A stretch of 64,000 nucleotides of DNA from Mesostigma viride (lineage: Eukaryota; Streptophyta; Mesostigmatophyceae; Mesostigmatales; Mesostigmataceae), in assembly GCA_009746045.1 (NCBI GenBank), contig RPFO01000016.1:1661920-1725919 (forward strand), written 5' to 3'. Positions 1 through 12,200 of the stretch are shown piece after piece; position 1 is the first letter of the stretch; each line of letters starts with the position of its first letter. Below the pieces are notes generated by a model. It worked only from the letters and a program-made list of their open reading frames with translations, did no database searches and had not been told where the DNA came from. Made by a program: the position numbers and the translations under genes.

Positions 1-2140
1 ATCTGTCAGAGCACCACTTTGACGTTTACGGGTTATTTTCCACCTTCGACGTCCACAGACCCGGCTTAGTATTTCGACTGACCACACATCCCGATACTGG
101 AGCTCCTGTTTTATGGGTCCGCGTACGCCGCTCCGCTTCTTGACCTGTGCCAGCGCCTCCAACGCGGCCATATTGCTTCCGCAGCCAAACTGACGACCAG
201 TTTCAGCACCTCGCACCTGACCTGTCTGGCTGGTCGCGACCGCGCCTTCAGCTCGCCGCACTCTTTTCCATCCGGCCTTCAGCGCTGTTCCGGCCGCGGC
301 CTCTGGAAACCCATCCCCTTGACCGAATCCACCCTCCTCCTCCACCTCCACGAAGCCATCTTACAGCACGTGACGCCCCTAGCTGCAGATGTGGCAGCTG
401 TGGGTCGCACGCTGGCTGCTAAGCTCCCCATGCCATCCCCACCCTGCCAGTGACCGCCACCCTCCTCGCCTCCACCCCCCCCCCTTCCGCCTCCACATGC
501 CCCCTTCCGCCTCAGTCATGGAGTCGGCGACTCCATCACCGCCCTGGCAGCTCCGCGACATCGACCAACGCTTCGAGGACAATGCCATCACGGGACACGG
601 TGCCATCGAGGCCACCGCCACCCTCCTCGCCTCCACCCCCGCCCCCCCCCCCTCCGCCTCCACCGACTCCATCACCGCCCAGCTCCGCGACATCGACCAG
701 CGCCTCAAGGACAATGCCATCACGGTGCCATCGAGGTCCTGCAAAACACCGCAGGCCTCACCGCCCAGGCGGTGAAGGACATTGCCGCCAAGCCAGCCCC
801 TGCTGGCCTGGCTGGCGATGCTCCTCCCATCCCGACCTGGGCGGACATGCTTAAGCAGCACACCACCTCCGGCTACCTCCGCCGTCGCAGCACCGGCAGC
901 TCCAGCAGCAGACGCTCGACCTCCGCGAGGAGGCCGAGCTCGCCAGGCGCAGCCTCAACGTCATCGTCAAGCACTTCGACATGGAGGAAGGTGAGAGTTC
1001 CGAGAAGATTGCACGTGCGTTTGAGAGAGAAATTCTTGGTCGCATGGGCCTTACTGGTGAGATCGAGCTGGTCCGGCCCACCGCCTTCCCCGCGCGCGGG
1101 GTAAGGCAGGGGCGCCCCCGCTCCTTCTCTGACACCTTTAAGAACCCGGCGGACAAGATTTCTTTTCATCAGACGCCGCAAGCTTGCGGCTCGAGAAGAC
1201 TCACTTCGCCCTTGACGACTTGACCCTGGCGCAGCAGCAAGTTGCCGGGCGACGGATCGAGCTATGGCCGACCTACCTCCGGCTCCGGCAAACCATGAGG
1301 CGCCGGCGGGGCAGCCGGTGTACTGGAATTAAGGGGGCGACCATCCACGTCGGCCACAACCCCCAGGTGGCATGCCGCGCGGACCCCCGCGCCGGCTGGC
1401 CCAGCCAACGATCCCCGCCTCCCACCCAGACCTGAGTGGACCTGCTCAAGCACCACACCACCGGCCTCCACCACGGCTCCACCATCGGTCCATCGCGGCA
1501 CAGCTCAAGCAACAAGCCCTCGACCTCCGCGAGGAGGCCGACCGGCACCCAGCGCAGCCACCATGTCATCATCAAGCACTGACTTAATTCGAATTTCGAC
1601 CAGCCGGCAGGTGAGACCTCGGAGATCGCTCTTCTCATGGCGCGACATTATTGCCCCCATGCAACTCACTGGTGAGCTGCGGATGTCGGCTGTCCGCCTT
1701 CCCCGCGCGCGGGGTATCAGCCGGCTGGTCCGGCTCCCCTGCTCCTCACCTTCAAGTACATGGCGGACAAGCTGTCGTTTCTTAAATGCCGCAAGAAGCT
1801 CTCTAGGAAGTTTCCTACACGCTGGACGACGACTTGACTCCCTGGCCCAGCAACAACGACGACGGGAGCTGTAGTATGGCCGACCTACCTCAACCTCCGG
1901 CAGAGTGCAGGGGGGACACCGGTATACTGGAGGGGGGACTGTCATCCACGTCGATCGACCACAAGCCCTGGCAGGTACCCCCTGCCACCCCAGCAACCCC
2001 AAACTAGGGAATATAGCAGTAGTGTAGATTAGTAAGGCTTAGCCTAGCACGTGGCCCACGCGCATGTGCGCCCATAATGGCCCCCATGGATCAGATAGTG
2101 CCTTAAGACTTTTGCCACGCTCTGCCTATAATGGGACTCC
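1..2140 (+). mobile_element. Degenerate ORF1-type LINE element (family B), + strand
   Basis: Broken reading frames run through 1-2000 and match, piece by piece, the ORF1 protein of the better copies at 2,440-4,445 and 30,030-31,960. The order of landmarks is the same: a Pro/Ser-rich region, repeats around 'DIDQR', a 'TWADMLK' segment, an Arg-rich 'DLREEAD' stretch, then the RNA-binding-like tail with 'LPRARG'. Many frameshifts and stops make it a pseudogene. The 3' UTR (2,000-2,140) contains the motif ACGTGGCCCACGCGCATGTG shared with 31,590. The 5' end lies at or beyond the window edge. Identity as a non-LTR retrotransposon ORF1 is inferred from similarity to the intact ORF1 at 18,520. Confidence 0.6.
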
Positions 2141-2435
2141 CCATTAATTATAATTAAGTAATTAATTAAAATCATAGCTCCGTGGGGAGCATATGTAACA
2201 CATAGCCCTGAGAAAGGGGCATCTATGGGTTTGTAATACAATCAGGGAGACAACCTGCAGGTGTATACATAGGATGTACAACTATCACCTGCTCTCCCCA
2301 TGGATGATGCATTAATTAATGATGCATTAAGAATTTAGCCAGCTAGCTCTGCCTATGCAGAGAGTCACTCTCTGATGAGAACTGCCATGCCATAGCCTTT
2401 GTATAGCCATGATGATCTTCCACCACCGATGTCTG
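2140..2435 (-). mobile_element. Truncated 3' end of ORF1 family B element, minus strand
   Basis: Reading on the minus strand, this is a 3' UTR fragment ending in the hairpin GCTCC-GTGG-GGAGC (2,177-2,190) and a TTAATTAATTA-type tail. The same block recurs at 29,185-29,540 and 50,345-50,740. It abuts the tail of the plus-strand element at 1-2,140, so two elements meet tail to tail. Confidence 0.6.
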
Positions 2436-2439
2436 CGCC

Positions 2440-4445
2440 CCCTAATTAATTAATTAGGAACATAACTCCGTTCGGAGGAACTGTGGTAGCACATAGCCCT
2501 TGAGAAGGGGCAGATGGCCTATAATACATTCTAAGCTACTTCCTGCAAGGGTGGGAATGTAAACGACACTTGCTCTAGGTGCACCAAATGCACCTGCACC
2601 CCCCAGAGTCTCAGATCGGGCAACACCCAGCTAAGGGGAGCCCGTCATAGGGGGGGAAGATCAACACATGTGGCTATATATACGAGAGCTAGGGCATGGC
2701 TTCTCATCAGAGAGTGACTCTCTGTATAGGCAGGGCTGAGCTAATTCTGCAGCATCCATGGGGGTCCCACTATAGGCAGGGCGTGGCTAAATTCTTAAAT
2801 GCATCATCCATGGCCATTATGGGCGCACATACGCTGGGGCCGCGTGGTAGGCTAAGCCTTACTAATCTACACTACTGCTATATTCCCTAGACTGGGGGTG
2901 CCTGCCAAGGCTTGTGGTCGACGTGGATGACGTCCCCCCTCCAGTATACCGGTTTCCCCCCTGCGCTTTGCCGTATCTGGCGGGTAGGTCGGCCATAGCT
3001 CGCGTCGCCGTTGTTGCTGGGCCAGGGTCAGGTCGTCGTCCAGCGTGAAGTGAGTCCTCGAGAGCTTCTTTCGGTTTTTAGGAAACAACAGCTTGTCCGC
3101 CATGTACTTAAAGGTGAGGAGCACGGGTGCCGGGCCAGCCTTACCCCGCGCGCGGGGGAGGCGAACAGCCGACATGCGCAGCTCACCCGAGTAATGTGCA
3201 TGGGGGCTGTAAGAAGAGTCGTCGAGTCCTCACCTGCCGGCTGGTCGAAGTGCTTGACGATGACGTTGTGGCTGCGCGCTGGGTGCGGTCGGCCTCCTCG
3301 CGGAGGTCGAGGGCTTGTTGCTTAAGCTGTGGGCACCGCGATGGTGGAGGTGGTGGAGGTGGCGTGGTGCTTGAGCAGGTCCGCCCAGGTCTTGGTGGGA
3401 GGGGCGTCGTCGCCTGGGCCAGCGGGGGCTAGCTTGTTGGCAATGTCCCTCACCGCCTCAGTGGGCGGTGATGCCGGCGGTGTTCTGCATGCACTCGATG
3501 GCGATGGCGGTGTCCTTTAGGCGTTGGTCGATGTCGAGAAGCTGGGCCTTGAGCTAGGTGGCGGTGGAGGTGGAGGTCAGTGGCAGTGGAGGTGGAGGCG
3601 ATGAGGGTGGAGGTGGAGGTGACGTTGGTGGAAATGTGAGGGAGCTCAGCAGCCAGCGCCGGTGCCGCGCCCATTGCCGCCCCCATTGCCGCCACATCTG
3701 TGGCAAGGGGGGTCACGTGCTGCTCGAAAGCTTCCTTAGGGAGGGTGCGGACGATGGCTTCGGTCGCGACGGTTGGAGGGGGGGCCCAGATCTCGGCTTC
3801 GGAACGCCCGAGGAGGAAGCAGAGGGCGAAGCGCTGGAGCCGGGGGCGTTTCATGCGCGCGGAATGATATCAAGATCATCGGTGGTGCCAGGTTGGCCGT
3901 TGGGCCAGCGGCCGCGGTTGTGGGAGATGAGGTGCAAGCGCAGGGCTACAAGCGAGGCGTGCGTGCCGAAAAACACGTCTTCCATACAGGCTCCCGGGGT
4001 TCTAGTCCAGAAGCCAGGTGCGTTGATGTCAAAGGCGATCTCGTCCCAGTGCGGCTCGGCAGGGCGACTGCACTTAGGTTCAGGCGATGCAGATGGCGAG
4101 GCAAGCCCCGGTTGGGGCTGGGCAACCACCAGTGCGCGACTAGTGCCACCGCTACCTTCCGGACCTGGGGGCGAAGCTGCAGCCGGAGCTGCAGACGTAT
4201 TTTCATTGCTTAACGCATTCGCCAGGCTGTGTTGCGTAGAGGAGCGTTTGCTCGTCATAATAGCAGTTCACGTAATAGCTGCAGGCTGGTCACAATACTG
4301 CGTTACAGCTGAAACCGTTAATAGTAGCAGATGCACCTAGAAAAGATGCATCGGTTGCAAGTGATCTGACGGAATTTGGGGCTCAGACGCAAAAGTTCTG
4401 AGCTCCGCCGTCAGCCATGGCTACCTTGTGGCTCGTGGCTCGTGC
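2440..4445 (-). mobile_element. Near full-length ORF1 family B element (5' UTR, ORF1 remnant, 3' UTR, tail)
   Basis: The 5' end near 4,445 shares its leader (around 'GCTCAGAACTTTTGCGTCTG' in element sense) with the intact element at 18,365. Two long frames follow: 4,258-3,851 (starting MTSKRSSTQ, containing 'HWDEIAFDINAPGFW') and 3,854-3,450 (starting MKRPRLQRFAL). They are separated by a stop, and decayed frames continue to about 2,880. The 3' UTR ends in an AATTAATTAATTAGG-type tail near 2,440-2,455 next to a hairpin. No reverse transcriptase lies between ORF1 and the tail, so the element appears to be ORF1-only. It is a pseudogene copy because of stops and frameshifts. Confidence 0.65.
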
Positions 4446-4449
4446 GCCC

Positions 4450-4855
4450 CCTAGGTGCTGGAATACATAGTGGTGTGCAGGTACGTCACACTTTGTGTGC
4501 ACCCAGAGCTGGCGTTGTTTACAGCTACCCCTGCAGGAAGTAGCCCAGAATGTATTAAAAGCCATATGCCCCTTCTCAGGGATATTGCTACATGTACTCC
4601 CAACGGAGCTGTGTTCCAATTCACTTCACTTCACTTCACTTCACTTCACTTCAATCTTCCACCCCATGTCAGGCCTTTTAATATGATACACCGTGGTGGT
4701 GCAGGTGCACCTTGTGCACTCAGAGCAGGTGGTACTTTACATCCTGCAGGTTGTTGAGCTTATAATATATTTGAAACCATATGCCCCCTCTCAGGGATAT
4801 GTGTTACATATCCTCCCATCGGGGATATGCTATTAACGAATTGATTAGTTAAGCT
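4450..4855 (+). mobile_element. Two successive family B 3' ends with tandem tails
   Basis: 4,450-4,655 is a 3' UTR that ends with hairpin CTCCCAACGGAG (4,597-4,608) and a (TTCAC)n tail at 4,620-4,653. 4,660-4,855 is a second copy of the same 3' UTR, with a variant hairpin (CTCCCATCGGGG) and a short AT-rich tail. Both match 31,750-31,935. Confidence 0.6.
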
Positions 4856-4859
4856 CTTT

Positions 4860-5965
4860 GTGTGCACATGCATAAAAGGTTGGTCCTTAAAAATTGAAAA
4901 TCAATTCCAACACAAAATCAATGACAAAAGTAACAAAAACATTCCACAATCGCAAACCACAACACCTGCATTCGTCATACAAATCACAACTCCCACGTGC
5001 AGACCACACACACGCATGGCAAGAACAGGTTGCGCACCTTCTCACCACATTTTTCTATATCTGTGCAACCTATGGCAGTTTCCTACACTCGAGCTGCCAT
5101 TGAGCTGCCTTACATTCTCAATCAACAAAAACATTTGCTCAAACCAAAAAAATTCATGGCATGTGCCTGGACTAATGCCAAAAAGGAGTGACCCTGTCAG
5201 GAGGCTGCTGTTCTGTGTCAGTCATGCTGGACACAGTGCATGCTTTCTTATGTAGTCCTTTGGTATCTATATACAAACTGTATGTACACCCCACAAGGCG
5301 TGGGACAACGTGCCTTCAAGCCCAAACAAACAGACTATAATCTTATGCACAAGGGGATGTGTGGCAGTGCAGATTGTGAAGTCAGCACTGGGCAGCCCAG
5401 CCTAACAGCTAACAGTCAAACAGATATACAAATGCACACCATACGTGGCTGACAAGGCAGCCAAGGAGCCGATAGGGCAGCCAAGAAGAAGAGGGTACAG
5501 CCATAGAATACAACGCGGCTGCAGCGCAGCCGAGTGCAGCAGGGCACAAATGTAGTAGGACAGCGGGGTGCTTCACACCACCGCTGGTCATCCTGCCCAC
5601 TTCAACACTTCTCGTCATCGGCGTGCCCGCGCGTAATCAAGGCCAGTACTAGCTATGTACAACGAACGGAATGCAACACCCATCCACCTGGCAGCAGGCT
5701 CGCTCAACACGACCCAAGAATTGTGTCTCCCTCACCAGTCACACACCCGCCGTGGCCGCCAAAACCATGTGCCCAGCTGTCAAGTTGCGCACTCCCATCC
5801 ATGCCCAGTCGGGTGACTCGGTTGCTTTTACCCCCAGTCCCCCTGCCAGGAGCACCCAGTTTTGAGGTGACTGGGATGCTACGTCCCTTTTTTAAGCAAA
5901 GCCCCCCTGCTTCAGTGCAGCAATGCATCGTCAAAGCCCCATTGACGCCCCCACAATGAATACAG
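4860..5965. other. Intergenic, no supported gene
   Basis: Only short frames without family resemblance are present. The longest (5,534-5,959, +) is Pro/Ser/His-rich and low in information. The first half is A/C-rich and slightly resembles 16,920-17,280 in composition. No gene is supported. Confidence 0.4.
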
Positions 5966-5969
5966 CGAG

Positions 5970-6274
5970 CGGCTGTCTAGAGCCGCTGGCCCCAGTCTAG
6001 ACGTGTGCTCCAAGGCGATGCAGAATGGCGCTGGTACGATTCTGGCTCTATACAGCGCCTTCTGGCTCAATAAGCGCTGTCTGTCGTCAAGAGCGATAGC
6101 ACTTTTATATCGCCGCTGTCGCTCTTCTGCGGACTACGCCGACAGTTGCCTCTCTCTCAGCTTTCTTGATAGAGCCGCAGCTTGATGCAGCCGCTGCAGA
6201 TTGATAGAGCCACTGCATGCACTGCCCCTGTTAACCAGATCGCTCGTAGTGGCTTCACTACCCGCTCAGAGTGT
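5970..6274 (-). repeat. Decayed copies of the ctpA 3' coding end
   Basis: The true end of ctpA on the plus strand reads TCTAGAAGCGCTGGTATAGT (6,274-6,293). Related strings lie downstream at about 5,978-6,010 (CTAGAGCCGCTGGCCCCAGT), 6,028-6,060 (GCGCTGGTACGATTCTGGCT) and 6,155-6,215 (TAGAGCCGCAGC, TAGAGCCACTGC). They look like tandem duplicates of the last coding bases drifting in non-coding DNA. Confidence 0.45.
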
Positions 6275-9200
6275 CTAGAAGCGCTGGTATAGTCCCAGCG
6301 CGCGCTCCGCCATCTGGATACAGTGGTCCGACTCGATCGCCGACGCCTGGCTCTTGCTGCTGCCCCCAATCAGCATGGGCATGCCCATGCGGACCACGCC
6401 CGTGGGCTCCGGGCGGCACACGCGGTCGGGGCGCACACCCACTTTGTCGATCGCGTGGAGGTGCGGGGAGAAGTATTTCGCGATCGTGACAAAGAGGCCG
6501 GAGCCGTCGTCGAGCTCGTAGACCGCCTGTTTGGGGGGGGGGGAGGAGGTAGGGGGTAGGGGGGAGACGTGCCGAGGGAAAGCATGCCACAGATGGAAAG
6601 GTTAGCGTAGGAGGTAAGAAAGGAGGGAGGTGCAAACACGGTGGAACCTTCATCTAACCGCTGTAAGCGAGCACTTGCTCAGCCGCTCATAGACAGCCTG
6701 AGGGGCTCTATCGTTTATAGACAGCTCGAGAGGGGGAAGGGGGGGGAGGAGATGTGTCCAAGAGGCATGTGCCATGGATGAAATATTAGGATGGAGGTAA
6801 CAAAATCCCTGAACTGTCGTCTAGCTCGTGAGCCGCCTGCATTGGTAGATGCAGTTTAAAAAATCCAATGTGGTTAGTTTTGGGATGGAGGGGTGAAAGG
6901 CGGGGGTGGAAGGAGCTTTGAGGAAGTAGGGCCAAGGAAATGCGTTGAGGTGATGGATGCCCTGCCACACGCACGAGGTTCTGCGGACAATTGAAACAAG
7001 ACGATGACTGATGCGGCACCGTCTTGTCACAATGCGGCCATAAACCAAGATGATTTCATTTGATCACATGAATTTCGTTTGATGCCGCCGTTCTTGAAGA
7101 GAGCTGAGGGATGTAGCGCGACCACGTCAGGGGAAAAACGGCAAACTTAACGAGGGAATAAGGGGTAGGCAGCTGGTATACGAGATCGGCACCTGGATGC
7201 GCCCCTACCCGTACGTACAGTCATTCACGCCTTTCGTTGGGTTGACCCGAGTAAACCCTCGCACTTAACTTACGGCGCGAATGACCTTACTACACGACAT
7301 GATTGTATAGTCCATGAGATGGCTATGGATTTGAAGCGAAGACAGCGACCGTACCCATACAAGAGGTCAACTTAATGAGGGAGTATCAGGTGAACTTAAC
7401 GAGGGAACCCCTTCTACCTAGACTTGGCCCTTGCCATAATAGAGGTGAACTTTGAGGTAGTAATCGGTGACCTTTCAACAGGGAACTGCCCATACCTGGA
7501 TGCGGTCCTATCCACAAAAGTGGTGAACTACTAATGGGGGAGTAATAGGTGAACTTAACGAGGGAACCGGTCCTACCTGGATGCGGCCCTTCCCATACGT
7601 GGTCTCCCCCATGACCAGCGCCCGCTGGTTGTCCTGCAGCGCGGATGCCAGAATCTCAGACGCGCTCGCCGTGCCCCCGTCGACCAGCACGACCATCGGC
7701 TCGTCCCCCGCGAGCGCCTTGGACCCTTCCATCAACTCCAGCCCGCTGATCGTGCCGTACCGGTCCACCGTGTGCACCACCGTGGACCCACCATCCAGCC
7801 ACATCGACGCGATCTCCAGCCCAGTGCTCACAATGCCCCCCGGGTTGGCCCGCAGGTCCAGGATGAACGAGTCCACGCCGCGGGACTTCAAGTCGAGGAT
7901 GGAGTTGTACATCTCCTCGGACGCACTCCCGCTGAAGCTGGTCAGGTGGATGTACCCGATGGAGCGGCGCTCGCCCGTCGGGGTCGTGTGGGTGATTGGC
8001 TCGGCGTACACTTGGTGGAACACGATGGGCTCGCGGCGGAGGGAGACCTCTCGGATGCTGCCAGGTGGCGCGCCAGATTCGGGGCTCCCGCTCTGCGAGG
8101 GGGCCATACAGGACACACAGAAAAGGAAAAGAATCCCACACGGCCGCGAATAAAGACAAGCCCGAGGATAAACACACGATCGGAGAACAATCCCATGATG
8201 TCTCAGAGGCGGCACGGCTATAGTGATAGTAGTGATTTGGACAAGGAATTTTCTGGGCCGGCTCTCTTATTGGAAGATGCATAAACAGATACCAAGGTTG
8301 GGCCAGCACGCCTGGCTTCCCCTGTAAACGTGCTACCAGTACCATGCTGCTTGTCTCCTTGATGCTACCAGTACCACTAGCAGCGTTATTACGCAGGTAA
8401 TAATAATAGTAAAAATAATAACGATACAGTTATGCAGATAATGATAATAATAATAATAATAACAATACTGTTATGCAGATAATATTAATAATAACAATAC
8501 TGTTACGCAGATAATAATCATAATAATTCTGCGCAGATACCCTGGCATATCTCACATCCTCAGATATCCTACCTTCGGACAGCGCATTACCGATGGGCGA
8601 TGGCGGCTTGATGCTGCCAAACTTTGTGTTGTAGAAAAAGACTTTATTGTCTTGTAGAAACAGCATAGAAAACCATCTCAACTTAAGTATAGACCATCTC
8701 AACTCAACGGATAATTTGAGCTCCAGGGTGGCAAACGTGCAATTGCCTGACCTATAGATAACTGGTCTGAAAGCTCCCAATTCCTTCAAAAAGAGGGAAA
8801 AAACAAGGCTGCATTCTCAAAAGGGGACCGGGGGGGGGGGGGGGGGGGAACTGCATTTGCAATGTAGATCCAAGAGTGGCTCACCGATTTCAGCTTGAGG
8901 TTGACAAACGTTCCCGATTCGCCCCGTAGCCGCGTGGCTGCCTCCTCCACGTCGATCCCGACGGCGGGCGCATCTGCAAGTATCAAAACCAAGGCAGGCG
9001 GACATTAAATCCCAAGGGGCAGGAGGATTGAGGGGAAGAAGAGAGGTTGAAATAGTGAGAGGGCACGTCCCGTGGATTCCCCACAGCCATGCCGACCGCC
9101 GATAGTGCAACCTGTGGCATGCCACTGGCATGAGGGAAGAGGGGAGTCCCTGCCCTTCCCGTTGTGCACGCATAGGCATTAAAAGCACTTTGTGCTCCTT

Positions 9201-12200
9201 GACTCCCCAACCGGAGCACGTGTTTTATTAAATAATTAGTTCATGCAAACCCCCACGCATATGCAAGTACAAAGTCCAAGGGAGGCGGACGATGCAGGGG
9301 TGGTGGTGGTGGTGTGGGGGGGGGGTAGAGGAAAGAAAGGTTCAACGGGTGCGACGACCGGACCTGTGTGTCCCCCACATCCATGCCGACGGAGGCAGTG
9401 TCTGCAAGTACCCATCCCAAGGGAGGCGGGCAGTAAGTATAATTAGTGAAGCGTATAGAAGCTATGCTTATCACGTATAATTATTGATATTAGTGAAGGG
9501 GTAGGATGGGAGGTGGACGATGCAGTGTTGAAATGAGAGGTGGACAATGCAGGGAAGTTTGGGCGAAGAGAGGTTAAACGGGCGTGACGACACCAAGAGC
9601 GAGGACGGGTCCCGGGCATTTTCCACACCCCTCGTTTCTGCGAGACAAATCATGTGTGCTTTCCACATCGCGGCCGACCGAGGGCGCACCTGCAACGACG
9701 TAAATGGGACTCCGGCTGGCAGGGAGGAGAGATCTCCACTGTGGGGAGGACACGCCATGTGCTGGGTATTTCACTGCCTCGGTGCCCGCAGGGCGGACAC
9801 CACTGCTACCATGGACTACAAGACAGGAGTGCAGCAGAGGAAACAAGGTTTGTCATGAGGGGAGGAGGCATCCAGGGTGTTCACCGCATCGATGCCCACA
9901 ACAGGGGGGCGTTGCAACGACTGACTCCAAGGGAGGTGGATTCCAAGGGTGGGGGGTGGGGGGTTGCAACAATTCCAAGGGAGGACTCCGAGGGGCGGGT
10001 GGGCAACCACCGGTGGATCTGCTTCCGTGGGGCACATGGATGAGGATATGAAGACCGGGGTCCATCAACCCCTAAAACCACTAGAGAGCGCCCCCGCGTT
10101 CTGGGTCGATAACTCACTGCACATACGCACCATTAATGCCGCCATACGCACCATTAATGCTCACATACGCACCATTAATCTCCACCAGTTCGTCACCAGT
10201 CTGGATGCCCGCGCGCGCGGCCGGGCCGCCATCAATGGGCGCCACCACGACCAACGAACCCGTGTTGGTTGCCCCCACGACGAGCCCCACCCCCTCCAGG
10301 GACCCTTCGGTCCCTACGACAAACTCCTGGTACTCGCGAGGTGGCACGATGCGCGTGAAGGGGTCGCCCAGCGACGCGATCATGCTCTTGACATGGTCAA
10401 ACGCCTTGTCGGGGGACGACTCGACGGCCGCTTTGTTCATGCTGTCGGCGAGCACAGCGATCCAATCTGGGAGGGCGAAAGCGGGAAATGGCCCAGCCGC
10501 GCGTGCAGAACGGCCCAAAGAGGTTCAGTGGCCCAGCGGTGCGCGTGTGGGGTGGGGAGGAGGGAAGGGAAGGGGGGCAAGCATTCGTGCACATGCACGA
10601 GAGCGCGCATGTGTCAGCGAGTACAGAGATACTCCAGTCAGTGGAGACGAGTAAAGAGGGAGGCTTTCTTTTGGGAAAGAGGTGGGGTGAGGGAGGCTGT
10701 TCCTTCATTGTGGTAAAAAAGGAGATGAGAGGGGGAGAGGCGGGCGTACGGTGTCAGGGGATATGGGTGGGTGGAGATGAGACGAGCCAGTTTGCGTGGA
10801 GGCGTTAAAAGGGAGCAAAAAAGGGTAGGGGAAAGAGGGGGGGAAGGGAAAAGGGGGTGTGGGTGGGAAAAAGATGAGTCGAGCCAGTCTGCGACATAGT
10901 GACCAAACGTCGGAGTGGGTGGATACGGGGAGGGTGTTAAGGGGTGGGGGAACCCATTTGTGGGCAGGTACAGCGGCGAGTGTTCCGCGGAGCACATGGT
11001 TCTGTTCGTGGGAACTAAAAGCTGCATTGGGGGAAAGGGGAAGTGAGAGGGGGGATATATTTATTTATATATATATTTAAAGCGAGAGGGGGAAGAGATA
11101 GAGAGGGGGGGGGGGGGGGGGGGGCGCGGGAGATGAGCCACGCACCGCGGTCTTATATCGGGTACAGTGACCGCAGCGGTGCACCGGGTGGGTGAGGGGT
11201 GGTTGAATGGGGTGGGTGAGGGGTGGTGAAAGGGAAGCAGGGGGAGAGTGCGCTCCTGCGGGGGACAGTGCGCTCCTGGTCTACGCAGGAGCATGACCAT
11301 GTGCGCGATCGACCCCACCTGTGAGCACGGCGGCGACTTGCTATGTATACTCTGCAAGTGGGGGTGGCCAACTTACTGTTTACTCTAGTGACGTCGCAGT
11401 AGTAACACGGAAAAGGATTGATTAGACCTCGTCGGGCTACAGGTCGGAGAATCGGCTCCCTCTTACCAGCACAGTGTGGCTGTAGACTGGGCTCATGGGC
11501 TCACCTGGGTGGCTCTGTGCATGCCCGGTTTCCAGCCTTATGTGACAATTATTTTAACCGTGCTTAGTGTTACCCATCTGACTCACTCACTTGCTTTCAT
11601 TAGTAGTACATTAATTATTGGACGCCCTACATGGCTCAGTTCAACGAGTTGGCTAAAATTGATTGACAGGCTAGATAATGTCTACCGAATCAGCTCACCC
11701 TGGCTGTTGAAGGTGTCGTCCACATACTCCTCACGGACGATGTTCCAGGACGCCATCAGGGTGCCCTGGACCATCATGACCTGGCAATGTAATAGAATCC
11801 AAGAGAAGAAAATATAACAACCATCGTTATGGCATCATTATACAAGAGGTGAAGAAAGGCAACATGCAAACACGCAAATACGCGCGCAACCACAGTCACA
11901 ATTTCCAATTAGAAGAAATGTTGAAGCGTCGCGACAGAGTGAGGACGTAATTATCAGAGGGACGTGACAAGTTCACAAATAGATGAGACTGGCGAGCACA
12001 GGTCTACAGGCAATGCCCCAGCCCCCAGACAATCAGCTCGCGCGCAACCAAATGACTTTATGAATTGTGGCGAAATACACGGCAAGAATGAGGGTCCCAA
12101 ATTTGTAAAAGTGAGCACAATCGGCGTGGAATTGAAGTAAAAATGTCCGCCGCGCCCGTCCCGCGTACCTCGGGGTCACCGGCGATGTGGATCTCCAGCA

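Noticed and set aside
147-1640. Several overlapping Pro/Ser/Arg-rich frames near the window start
   Set aside because: They are frame-shifted pieces and shadows of one decayed ORF1 element, not separate genes.
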